A DNA stretch of 64,000 bases, from contig CALSOU010000001.1 in the NCBI GenBank assembly GCA_943788055.1, positions 186,001 through 250,000 on the forward strand, written 5' to 3'. This DNA comes from an uncultured Saprospiraceae bacterium (GTDB lineage Bacteria; Bacteroidota; Bacteroidia; Chitinophagales; Saprospiraceae). Below the pieces are notes generated by a model. The model worked only from the letters and a program-made list of their open reading frames with translations, did no database searches and was not told the origin of the DNA. This document shows positions 45,058 to 54,827 of this stretch, one piece after another. How positions within the stretch are numbered: the first letter of the stretch is position 1; each line of letters starts with the position of its first letter. A program made the position numbers and the translations under genes.

Positions 45058-48000
45058 ATGAAAAGTTCTTTACTTGTTATATTTCTCCTTGGATTTATTC
45101 AAACTGCATTAATTGCTCAGGTTCCAGGAGACACAATATTTGTTCAAGCTTTTGATTACGATAGCGGAACTAGAGATACAATAGTTAAATTTCCAGACAA
45201 CGACCTGAGGTATGAGAAAATCATAATGAAATACAATATGCGTTGTAAAGATGCGCAGATCTCGAGTAGTACAGAAAGAAACAAAGGATGTGGAGAGTGG
45301 GATTATTCCTGTAATACGTACATAGTTGATTCAACTAGAATTGAAAAAGTAGCCTCGACACATCCCAATTATATAATTAGTAATGTCGATTCAGATGTTT
45401 TCGACTACACAACTCAACAAACATTCGACTTTTATTCGTATCCCGTTTCAGAAGTCCAAGTTACCGAAGTAATTTCTGAAGAGGAGTTTATCCCGCTTAA
45501 TGGAGATGATGGTGATTTCTCAAGTTTACAAACTAATCAAAATTCTGGTAGATCTTTAAGTCTGTATACAGCTCAAGAACTGTCAGATTCTGGTCTTACA
45601 GAAGGGTCAATTGATGCATTGAAATGGGTAGTTGTTAATGACGGTGGTAATGCTGGATTCCTCAAGATTTCTATAAAGGAAACCTCTGAGACTGAACTAT
45701 CAAACCAAGCTGTTGACTTATCAGGTTTTACTACAGTTTTCGACAACCACTATATATTTTTTAATGGAATTAATTCCACGGTTTTTACATCTCCTTTTGA
45801 GTGGGATGGTGTCTCCAATTTAGTTGTAGAAATGAACTTCACAAATTCAACTAAAGATGACCCAATAGCACTCCTCGGAACTACTGGCAATGAAGTTAGA
45901 AGTTTATACAGTGCCAACAATTACTCTATTAACCTAGGACAGCAAGGAGCGATAGAAATTTCAAATGATTCGTTGCAATCTATTGAAAATGAAATAACAA
46001 TCGCTTTTTGGACCTACGGCAATGAGGATATCCTTCCCACAAATACAACAGTGCTTTACGGTTACGATACAAATCCTGGCAATCGAGATTTAAATATTCA
46101 CCTGCCTTGGAGTAATGGATCAGTATTTTTTGATTGTGGTTTCAGTGGAGGATACGATCGTATCAGTAAAATGGCTAATGATAATGATTACAGCGGAAAG
46201 TGGAATCATTGGGCGTTTTCTAAAAATGCCTCTACAGGATCAATGAAGATTTACTTAAACGGTTCTCTTTGGACTAGTTCTACCGGTAATACTAAAGCAA
46301 TCAATCTGATGAATCTAATTGTTGGAACAGATCAAAATGGCAACAACAACTATAAAGGTAGGTTAAATGAATTAAGCGTTTGGAACAGTGAACTTTCACT
46401 GCAGGATATCCAACTTACAATGAATACTTCGATTGATAGCGAACATCCAGCTTATGAAAATCTGGTAGCATATTATCCAATATCAGAAGGGGAAGGTTTT
46501 GAAATTAATGATGCAAAAACAGGAGAAAGTGGCACAGGTACTAATGTTTACTGGTCATATGAACGTGGAGATCAAATTCAACGAGGCTTTAAAGAAACGT
46601 CTATTCGCCCAAACATACATTTTGTAAGAGGAGAATATGATAAAACGGTAATAGAAAGTACGACCCTTGATTCGCTAGCTAGATTTCCAAACAGTGTGAA
46701 CAAATACTTCGTCCAAAGCAATGAAGGTCAATTGAAACATGACGACATTCTACTTGAGTCTACGGAATATCTCTTTGAATCGCTTGACGAAATGATATTT
46801 GACGGAATCACAGGAGAATTACTTGGATCAAATCCTCGTAGAAACTGAAGGTAGCATCACGTAATTGAACCTCTCGACTTTTTCAGAAGATTTCCTTTTT
46901 ATAATGAAATCATGTCATTTGTAACTCCCTATGGAATTGGCATAGACTTCGGCGAATATGGAAAATCTTGGTATTTTGACGTTACAGACTTTACGCCCTT
47001 ATTAAAAGGAGACAAAAGAGTCAATATGGCTCTAGGTGGGCAATGGCAGGAAGAAATGGATATCAGCTTTATGTTCATTGTCGGTACTCCTCCAAGGGAT
47101 GTTGTTGAATTCAATCAGCTATGGCAAGGAACAAATAGATCAGGAGCAGCCAGAATAAATGCTATTAATAATGACGAGCGCTATGCTCCTATAGATATTG
47201 AAGTCAATCCTAATGCTGTTGATTTCAAATTACGCTCTACAATTACTGGTCACGGTTCAGATGGTGAATTTGAGCAAAATGGAGGGACAGTTTATCATTA
47301 TGTGAATTTTGATGGTGAGTACGAGGAGAATTTTTGGTCTGTTAATACAGAATGCTCAGAAAATCCAGTTTATCCGCAGGGTGGTACATGGGTTTACGAT
47401 AGACAAGGATGGTGTCCTGGAGAAAGAAGTAAAGTTGAGGTCTTAGATGTAACTGAATTTGTAACGCCAGGCGAGAATGTTGAATTTGATTACGGATGCT
47501 CTGAACCAGCAAATGGAGCAGGCGATTATCAGGTACCATATTGCACATCAGTTAGTGAGTTATGGACCTGCTAACTTTAATCTTGACGCTAGAATTAATG
47601 ATGTGATAGCACCAAGCAAAAAAGCTTTATACGCAAGAGTCAATCCTATTTGCGCAAATCCTATTATTGAAATTCAGAACACAGGGTCTTCAGATATAAC
47701 GTCTGTTGAAATTCAATACTACATAAATGAGGGTGATAATATTGGAGACTTTTGTCTGGGAAGGGAATTTGGACTACATGGAATCAACAACAGTTCAGTT
47801 ACCAACTGGCAACGCTTTTTACGGATTGGCAACTGATAATAACGTTTTCCATGCTGAAATTATTAATGTGAATGGTCAGACTGATGAATACGAGTTCAAC
47901 AACAGCTACTCGTCTGCTTTTGATCGCGTAAAAGTAATTCCAGATGAGTTTGTAATTGTAGTAAGAACTAATTTTAATTCTTCGGAAAATTCTTACGAAC

Positions 48001-48515
48001 TATGGAACGACAAAAAAGAAGTAATTCTAGCTAACAGCCTTCCAAGTCCCAATAAAATTTATCGAGACACATTTGACCTAGAAGGGTGCTTCAAAATGAA
48101 ATTAAGAGACAATGGTGATGATGGATTAGCTTGGTGGGCAAATCCTGCTCAAGGGACTGGATATGCGCAAATAAGGGACTATGATGGCAATGTACTTCAT
48201 GATTTCAATGCAGACTTTGGTGGAGGGTTCGAATTGAGTTTTGTTACTGAAAGCTTTAATAGCACTAAAGAACCGGAGTGGGGGAGTATTATTAAGGTTT
48301 ATCCAAATCCTGCTTTAGAATCGATTAGTGTTACGGGAGTAGTGGATAGAGATAGGCTTTCTATATATGATGTAGCTGGACGATCATATACGTGCAGTAC
48401 AATGTGTGTTTCGGGTGTACCACAAATTGACATCTCACAACTGAATTCGGGTATATACTTCTTGTCCATTCAGCGGAAAGAATCGGTCGTTGTGAAGAGA
48501 TTTGTGGTTAAGTAG
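45058..48515 (+). pseudogene. T9SS protein with LamG and PNGase F-like domains, several frame breaks
   Basis: A signal peptide starts at 45058 (LLVIFLLGFIQTALIAQ). The first 596 codons include GCGEWDYSCNTYI and a LamG/concanavalin-like domain (FWTYG ... WNHWAFSKNASTGSMKIYLNG). The frame is lost near 46825-46857 (the lost piece QILVETEGSIT is in another frame), resumes as MSFVTPYGIGIDFGEYGKSW to 47574, shifts near 47550 and again near 47750, and ends with a T9SS domain (IKVYPNPALESISV ... GIYFLSIQ) at 48515. CSENPVYPQGGTWVYDRQGW resembles the PNGase F C-terminal domain. Intact, it would have about 1,150 residues and could act on glycans or glycoproteins. Confidence 0.75.
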
Positions 48516-48677
48516 CCCTTGATTTGCCGCTATAGACTTAGTTTTGTGAAAGAATTCTTTTGAGTATCCTCCAAAAGGCTTTCTTCCCAATGTAGCCCAT
48601 GCAAACATCTCCATGTATAATATGTAGATGTGGAGTAAAGCAATAAGTGCTATAATAATTTGTGCAAAAAGATTCAT
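48516..48677 (-). pseudogene. DUF1304 small membrane protein, C-terminus lost
   Basis: From the ATG at 48677 the minus strand reads MNLFAQIIIALIALLHIYIL, then EMFAWATLGRKPF and SIAANQGL: the first half of a DUF1304 protein, which normally continues YNGFLAAGL with three more membrane helices. Here the match stops at 48512-48516, exactly at the stop codon of the convergent T9SS gene, and the frame runs into antisense of that gene. A deletion has joined the two. The remaining protein would have one or two helices and is probably dead. Confidence 0.65.
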
Positions 48678-48725
48678 GAAAGAGATTTTGCACAATAAGA
48701 TACAAAGAAATCGTAAACAATGACT

Positions 48726-49157
48726 TTAAGTGATAAAACGGGCAAGCTCATCTTTGTTTGGAATTCTACAAGTCGACCTTTTACCTGCTAGGAAATATCT
48801 ATTTTTTGCTACAAGATAGTAGACTTTATCAGTAAGAAATCTTGGGAGTGCTCTAAATAATCGAATGAATTTTGGCAAGAAACCATTCAACTCTTTGGAA
48901 ACTTGGAAAACAGCTTTTGAAGCAGTTGAAAAAGATGACCCATCGTAATAAATAAAAGTCTCATACCCTAACTTAAGTTGCTCTTTCGATAAGAACTGAT
49001 TAGCAAATTCACTTTGAAGTGAAGCTATTTTCAGATCGTTGTTTTTTGAATTTCTCATTAAGTAGTCGATAAATGCATTACAAATATTACATACACCATC
49101 AAAGAACACAATCCTAGCAGAGTTATAATCAATGTTGTTAGAGTCAGTAGAACTCAT
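48726..49157 (-). CDS. DCC family (DUF393) thiol-disulfide oxidoreductase-like protein
   Basis: This 143-residue protein has the DUF393 signature VFFDGVCNICNAFIDYLM, where DGVCNxCN carries the DxxCxxC motif of the DCC family. The middle (IASLQSEFANQF) and C-terminal FIRLFRALPRFLTDKVYYLVAKNRYFL also match. The fold is thioredoxin-like, and a redox role is presumed, though targets are unknown. It starts one base after the stop of the DUF1573 gene upstream, so the two are co-transcribed. Confidence 0.9.
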   Translation of the reverse strand: MSSTDSNNIDYNSARIVFFDGVCNICNAFIDYLMRNSKNNDLKIASLQSEFANQFLSKEQLKLGYETFIYYDGSSFSTASKAVFQVSKELNGFLPKFIRLFRALPRFLTDKVYYLVAKNRYFLAGKRSTCRIPNKDELARFIT

Positions 49158-49601
49158 TTATTTGAAACTAAAAGTATAATCTACCGTGTAGAAATAGGGT
49201 AAACCAATTCTCTTATCTATATTTTTTAATTCAAAACTAACCTCAACTGGTTCTTCGTCTTCTCTTGCACCGCTGTCAAATCGAATGTGAAAAACTCCTT
49301 CTTCTCCAGACTTGATGACAGAATCTGCATCATATGTCAATTGCGAACAAGAGCACACATCGAAAAAGCTGTATTCAATCGGTTCTGATAGCACATTCAG
49401 AAACTTAAAAGTCATTTCTTTGAATTCTCCTTTAGTTACTGTACCAAGAGGAATTCGTTTCTCTTGAAATACTAGAGCTTCACCTTTTTGAATAGCTGCA
49501 GCAATTTCCGTTGCAGTATAATCAGAATGGCTAATTGGCGCATCCTGGCAAAAGGATAAGCTGACAAAAAACAGAAAACTTAGACTAAACAAGTACTTCA
49601 T
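49158..49601 (-). CDS. DUF1573 domain protein, exported
   Basis: This 147-residue protein has a signal peptide (MKYLFSLSFLFFVSLSFCQ) and one DUF1573 domain of immunoglobulin-like type: IPLGTVTKGEFKEMTFKFLN and FDVCSCSQLTYDADSVIKSGEEG, with the C-x-C pair usual in the family (CGCT is the common form; CSCS here). Such proteins are periplasmic or surface located, with unknown function. It lies directly upstream of the DCC protein. Confidence 0.85.
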   Translation of the reverse strand: MKYLFSLSFLFFVSLSFCQDAPISHSDYTATEIAAAIQKGEALVFQEKRIPLGTVTKGEFKEMTFKFLNVLSEPIEYSFFDVCSCSQLTYDADSVIKSGEEGVFHIRFDSGAREDEEPVEVSFELKNIDKRIGLPYFYTVDYTFSFK

Positions 49602-49720
49602 AGTTCATGTATTTTCGGAAAATAAAGATTTAAAATAGTAGATAACTCCATCTACAAATCGATAACGATTTCATTGGTTGTAAAGTTTTTATTTACCAAA
49701 TCTTCAACAAAACTTAACAA

Positions 49721-52700
49721 TTATCGCTTAATAATTCTCTTAACAAGGCTCGAATTTCCATTTGTTATTTCTAGAAAATAAAAACCAGAAACAAGCGTAT
49801 TTGTATTGATAATCATTCCTTCATTCTCTGCAATAAGTGGAAGTTCAAGACCGCTGTCCCATGACATTGGTTAAATGGAATGAATAGCTAGGATCTGTAC
49901 ACTTGGATTACAAGCTTGCTCTCGAAAGGGTTAGGATAAACTGTCAATATTTCTTCTAAGTCAATTTGAGTACTCGTAACCTCTATGAAACGTTGACAAG
50001 ACTCTTTCGCAGCCATTGGCATCTGTGACCACCAGGTCGTATTGACTTGAAGGAAAATTAACCAAGTCTTTTTCTGTGCTAACTTCCAGATTGTTTTCTC
50101 TCCATGAGTAGCTATAAGGAGGCGTTCCACCTTCAACATCTACTTTGATAAATCCGTCGCTTTCACCCGGCACCTCGCCCTGAGATTCGGTAATTACGAT
50201 TACGATCTCCGCTGGTTCACTGACTGTTTCTTCAAACTCGTATGTACAACCGTCACCATTTATGACAGTAAAGAAATACTCTCCCGCCGTAAGATCGCAC
50301 AGGTTCTCGGGCAGTATTTCAATCGGATCTGCGCCTCCCTCAACAGTTAGAGTCGATACAGCCATCGCTCCCCTCAAAACAAGAGACATCTGATTATCTC
50401 GTACGATACTTTTGGGCTGTTCCTCGAAGCACGTATGTGTAGGTCACTGTACCTACTGACTCGTTGCCTGATGGATCGACAACACTAACCTCGTAATCAA
50501 TTGAGTACTCTCCGGGGATTTCTCCAATATTTATTGAATATTCAAGCGTGTCATTGACATAATCTGCTTGGCAATTGTCGCTGATGAATTCCAAAGGTAA
50601 GACCCACGTTCCCGAAATATTCTGCGCTTCGCAAATCGCAATACCGCTGGCATTTAAATCTACAGTTATCGGAAATCCTAATAGAGTAGGAGCTATCGTG
50701 TCAAGAACTTGGGCACTCACAACACGACTTTCTAGTAACTCTTGGAAATTATAAAGCTCAACTTCAAATTCGATTATCCCTAGATCTTCGCAACTCAAGA
50801 AAAGACTATCATAAAGTAGATAAAGTGAATCTGTACAACTGCCTGTCAATTGTTGGACATAGTCATTAACTTTTGGTATTGCATTAAACATACCACTTTC
50901 ATCTAAGAATACTTGAACAGTATCGATTTCAAATACTATTTCCGCACTAAAATCTTCTACTACAATAAAGGTGTCCACCGTTTCGCAAAGATTGGCATCT
51001 GTCACGGTCAATACATAAGAGCCACCCTCTAGACCTTCTAGATGTTGATTGCTTATTTGCCCCATTGGACCAAGAAAATTCATAGGGATGCGCACCGCCT
51101 TTGTACTCAGTAAAGATTGAAGCCAAAGTATCTTCACAAGTCACGGTGTCAACAGTGAAGAAGTCAAGCTCCAAAAGTAGTGGTTCAATAATTTCAAAAT
51201 CGATGCAGTGTCTCGACATCCAATCTCATCACTTGCAATAACATTATATACACCAGCGGGGAGATACTCTAGATCTAAGTTAGTTCCTGAAGACCATTCG
51301 AAATTCACGATTCCTGCTCCTCCTTCTGCTGTAACAGTTACGATTGTTGAGTCACCATAACACTGTATCGGAGTAAAAAGTACGCTTGCTTCCAATTCGC
51401 AAGGAATTTCTTCAACAGGACGACTGAATCAAGAACTGAACATCCGTTAGAGTCAGTAATGTTCAAAAAATATGTTCCAGCTGACAGTGAGTCAATAGTT
51501 GCGGTCGTATCTAGAGTTGACCAAAGGTACGTATATGGTGAGGTTCCTCCAGAAGCTGTAGCTGAGACCTCACCCCCGATTGGGAAATCCAATTGACGGC
51601 TGTTGTAAAACGTTGAACACTAAGCCTAAAGAGTCAGGTTCCAGTCAACGTGTAGGTTGTGGTTGCGCTCACATCCAAATTCATTAGTCACAGTTACACT
51701 GTAAACACCTGCCAAGACATCAGTGGGATTTTCTTGATCGGCAGTACCATCACTCCATAGATACGTAACTGCCGTATTTTCATTTGCAATGGCTTCTAAG
51801 ACTACCAAATAGACCATTACATGGAATCGAAACTACTTCTTCTATGATAACTTCTAATGACGTTCCTGGACCTTCGATTGTATAGGAATCTTCCTGAGTA
51901 CAACCGTTTTCATCTGAAGAAATCAAGGTGTAATCACCCGCACTAACATTCAATAAATTCTGCTCAGTTGATTCATCTGACCATAAGAAACTAACATTGC
52001 CTGTTCCACCTGAAGTATTTATAAAAATGGCTCCAGTTTCATCTCCTGAACAGTCGACATCAGTAATGGACTGAAGAGTATTAATGATTTCTATCGGATT
52101 ACTGAGACTGAAAGAATCCTCATACGTGCAGTCATTAGTATCAGAAACAGTTACGTCATAAGTACCAGCTGATAAATCCGTAATTTTTGATATTGTTTCA
52201 TCATTTGACCACAAAAAAGAATAACTACCAGAACCACCAGAAACCGACAATTCAATTGAACCGTCTGAACCATTGAAGCAGCTCACTAAACCAATAGATG
52301 AATTTACTTCAACTGGTTCTGGATCGTTTAGTTCAATAGTAGCTTCGTTGGACATACCAGCATTATCTGTTACAGTTACTGAATTCAAGCCACTTGTTAA
52401 CATAATCGCGGTCAAACTAGTCTCACCTGAACTCCACGAGGTACTATATGGGGGAGTGCCTCCTGAAATACTAACTGTAGCTGAGCCATTGTCATCACCG
52501 GAACATAAAGGATCGATAGCATTAGTTATCGAAACTTCTGGAGCTCCGACTGGTGCAATGAAGGTAGTTTCAAAGGTAGTAGTCGGGCCATAATCACCAC
52601 TAGTACTAGAATTCCCATTAGCTATGACACCGGCTGCATAGAAAGTTAAACTCTCACCATCAACTGCTGATCCTCCGCTCGGAGCTGTCCAATCGACCGA

Positions 52701-53102
52701 ATAACTGATTGATCCACCTGAAAAATTCTGAGCTGGAGCATGTTCAAAATAATCTCTTTGGCCGGAAGTGGAAATTGAAGAAAACATTCCTGGATTTGCA
52801 AGTTGACCGACATTGTTATTATTTTCGTCTAGAACAACCATTTGAAATCCTCCCTTCGTTGCATTGTTAGTAGTATTATTTATCGTAACAGTTAAGGCAT
52901 AAGTCTGTCCTGCATCTACGGATCCTGGGATACCACTAATCTGGATGTTACCATCAATACTCGGAAAACCCCCATTATGACATCCATTGCAAGCACCAAA
53001 ATCACCAGGAGCTCCAGTTCTTCCATTTGGTGGATTTCCCGAATTGCTGATAAAGAACAGACCCGCCAACACGAATATGATATAAGACGTTCGGATTTTC
53101 AT
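49721..53102 (-). pseudogene. SprB-repeat T9SS surface protein, at least eight frame breaks
   Basis: The ATG at 53102 starts a secreted protein with a choice-of-anchor V domain (GAPGDFGACNGCHNGG, a CxxCH motif) followed by SprB-type repeats of about 70-80 residues, each with C-G---G---V---GGTPPY---WS and LSAGTY-VTVSD--GC. The first 440 codons are open (to 51780). After that the frame changes again and again: open pieces end at about 51626, 51338, 51141, 50947, 50394, 49961 and 49888, and the end of a T9SS domain (LVSGFYFLEITNG) closes at 49721. The intact protein would have about 1,120 residues and be a surface adhesin or gliding-type protein. As it stands, only a truncated, unsorted N-terminal part could be made. 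Confidence 0.8.
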
Positions 53103-53371
53103 AAAGATTGTTGTTTTAATTCTAGCTCTAAGATACTTCTTGATATCATATCGCCGTGACTAAGCATGTAAATTTTAGATTTAATGCTCTTTATTCAGAA
53201 AATGAAGAGTATAATTGTTATCGGTAAAGACAAAAGCAATTGGATATATGAGAATTAAATTTCTCAAAAAATGATTGAAACGATCCAAATATTCTGTCTA
53301 TCGTCCTTAAACAAATTTATTTCTTGTAAGTTTATAATAATGTGATAATTTACTATTTCAAAAGACTTCAT

Positions 53372-54121
53372 ATGCGTCAAATCGTAACAATCAATCTAAT
53401 TTTCATTTTGTTCTTGTTTTTTGCATGCAAAGATTCGTAGTCAAGTAACTCATATTCTGAATCTCAAAAGTATCCTGGCATTCATAAAGCCAATACTCCG
53501 ATTCAACTTGATGGTCAGGGTCAAGAATTAGCTTGGGATGAGGCAATTTGGTACCCTTTAGATCATGTTTGGTTAGGTCAAAAACCAACTATTGAGGATT
53601 TTTCAGGAAGGTTGAAACTATTATGGAATTCAGACAATATCTATATTCTCGCTGAAATTACGGATGACGTGATTCTAGACTTACATGAGAATGGTTTGGA
53701 CAGGTATTGGGATGACGATTGTCTCGAAATATTCATAGATGAAGATAACTCGGGCGGTAATCATCAGTATAACCACAATGCATTTGCATATCACCTCGCT
53801 CAAAATCTAAGAGTTACAGACATGGGTTTAGATTCTCTACCTGGATATTTCGACTCTCATATGCAATCAGCTAAAGTTCAACAAGAAAACCTAACTACTT
53901 GGGAAGCAGGTATTAAGATTTTCAAAGATGATTATACTTTTGGCGCTAATCCACGACAACTTTCACTAGGTGATGAACTAGGTTTCATGGTAGTATATTG
54001 TGATAACGATAGTAGCGAACAGCGAGAAAACTTTGTTGGATCAATAGCAATTGAAGGTGAAGATCAAAACCGTGGCTGGATCGATGCTGGAGTATTTAAC
54101 GATTGGACCTTAATCGACTAA
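53372..54121 (+). pseudogene. CBM9-like lipoprotein interrupted by one in-frame TAG
   Basis: The ATG at 53372 opens a lipoprotein signal (IFILFLFFACKDS), and a TAG follows at 53438-53440, three codons after the lipobox cysteine. The same frame then continues without a break for 226 codons: PIQLDGQGQELAWDEAIWYPL, LLWNSDNIYILAEITDDV, YWDDDCLEIFIDEDNSGG and GFMVVYCDNDS. These are the features of family 9 carbohydrate-binding-like domains (DUF1083/CBM9). The body is intact and would be a surface or periplasmic carbohydrate-binding lipoprotein of 249 residues. An internal start at 53612 would give a cytoplasmic fragment only. Confidence 0.82.
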
Positions 54122-54140
54122 AGCGGGATAGTTATATTTG

Positions 54141-54695
54141 CTAGACAATTCTAGGACTGACTTCATTTAGAGTGATCCATTCTTCGACCCACTTAGGTAT
54201 GGAAGGTTCGTAAGGCATTCCTAGTTCTTTGGCTACCAACTCAGCGCTGACGATACCCTTACTTGAAACGACTGCTGTGCGCACTAATGCCGCAGAATGT
54301 ATAATATTTCTACGTACCGTTTTCTGGTAGAAATAAAACCATTTATCGTCGTATCCAACAAGCTCGGTTTGAAGGCTGTATTTTTTGAAAAGCATTAGTC
54401 TTCTTCGATACCTTGTGAAATTTCCTGCAACCATCAATCCCCACTTTTTCCGTTTTAGGACAGTAAAAAGGCCCAAACGCATGCCGTAGTCATATCTTCC
54501 TAAGTCCATCATGGTCAAATGTCTTCCATTATTTAATTCTGGATACAGATCGACATCTGAGATCATCACTCGCAAGTTGATTTTACTCGTTTCCGTCAAT
54601 TCTAAACTACTACCGCACTTAGCTTTTACCAAAACTCTTAACGCTCGAAAGTATGGATACATATTACTCTTATTAATACTTTTGAAATCGGACAT
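54141..54695 (-). CDS. Acyl-CoA thioesterase-like protein (THEM6 type)
   Basis: The protein (184 residues from the ATG at 54695; a TTG at 54710 is an alternative) is a hot-dog fold of the 4HBT/THEM6 group: SKINLRVMISDVDLYPELNNGRHLTMMDLGRYDYGMR has the DxDxxxHxNNxxY-like pattern of acyl-CoA thioesterases (DVDLYPELNNGRH), and LVGYDDKWFYFYQKTVRRN follows. The aspartate and asparagines fit the active-site loop. The substrate is not known. It converges on the CBM9-like gene with 19 bases between the stops. Confidence 0.82.
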   Translation of the reverse strand: MSDFKSINKSNMYPYFRALRVLVKAKCGSSLELTETSKINLRVMISDVDLYPELNNGRHLTMMDLGRYDYGMRLGLFTVLKRKKWGLMVAGNFTRYRRRLMLFKKYSLQTELVGYDDKWFYFYQKTVRRNIIHSAALVRTAVVSSKGIVSAELVAKELGMPYEPSIPKWVEEWITLNEVSPRIV

Positions 54696-54770
54696 TGTTT
54701 CGTCCCGCAAAACTTTTGAAAGCTTAATGCAATCTAAATTATTGGGCAGCTATCCTCAGCCCACAGTAGA

Positions 54771-54802
54771 AAAGGCAATACCACAAAAGTGATACTGCCT
54801 TT
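54771..54802 (-). terminator. Hairpin terminator after the choice-of-anchor B gene
   Basis: A 14-pair hairpin (AAAGGCAATACCAC at 54771-54784, GTGATACTGCCTTT at 54789-54802) has a four-base loop and two G-U pairs. On the minus strand it ends in CCTTTTCT, a modest T-run, 25 bases after the stop codon at 54828. Confidence 0.7.
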
Positions 54803-54827
54803 AATTCTATCTGCAATTAAGAATTCA

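Noticed and set aside
48538-48720. A 60-codon minus-strand frame
   Set aside because: It is out of frame with the DUF1304 remnant, which explains the same stretch better.
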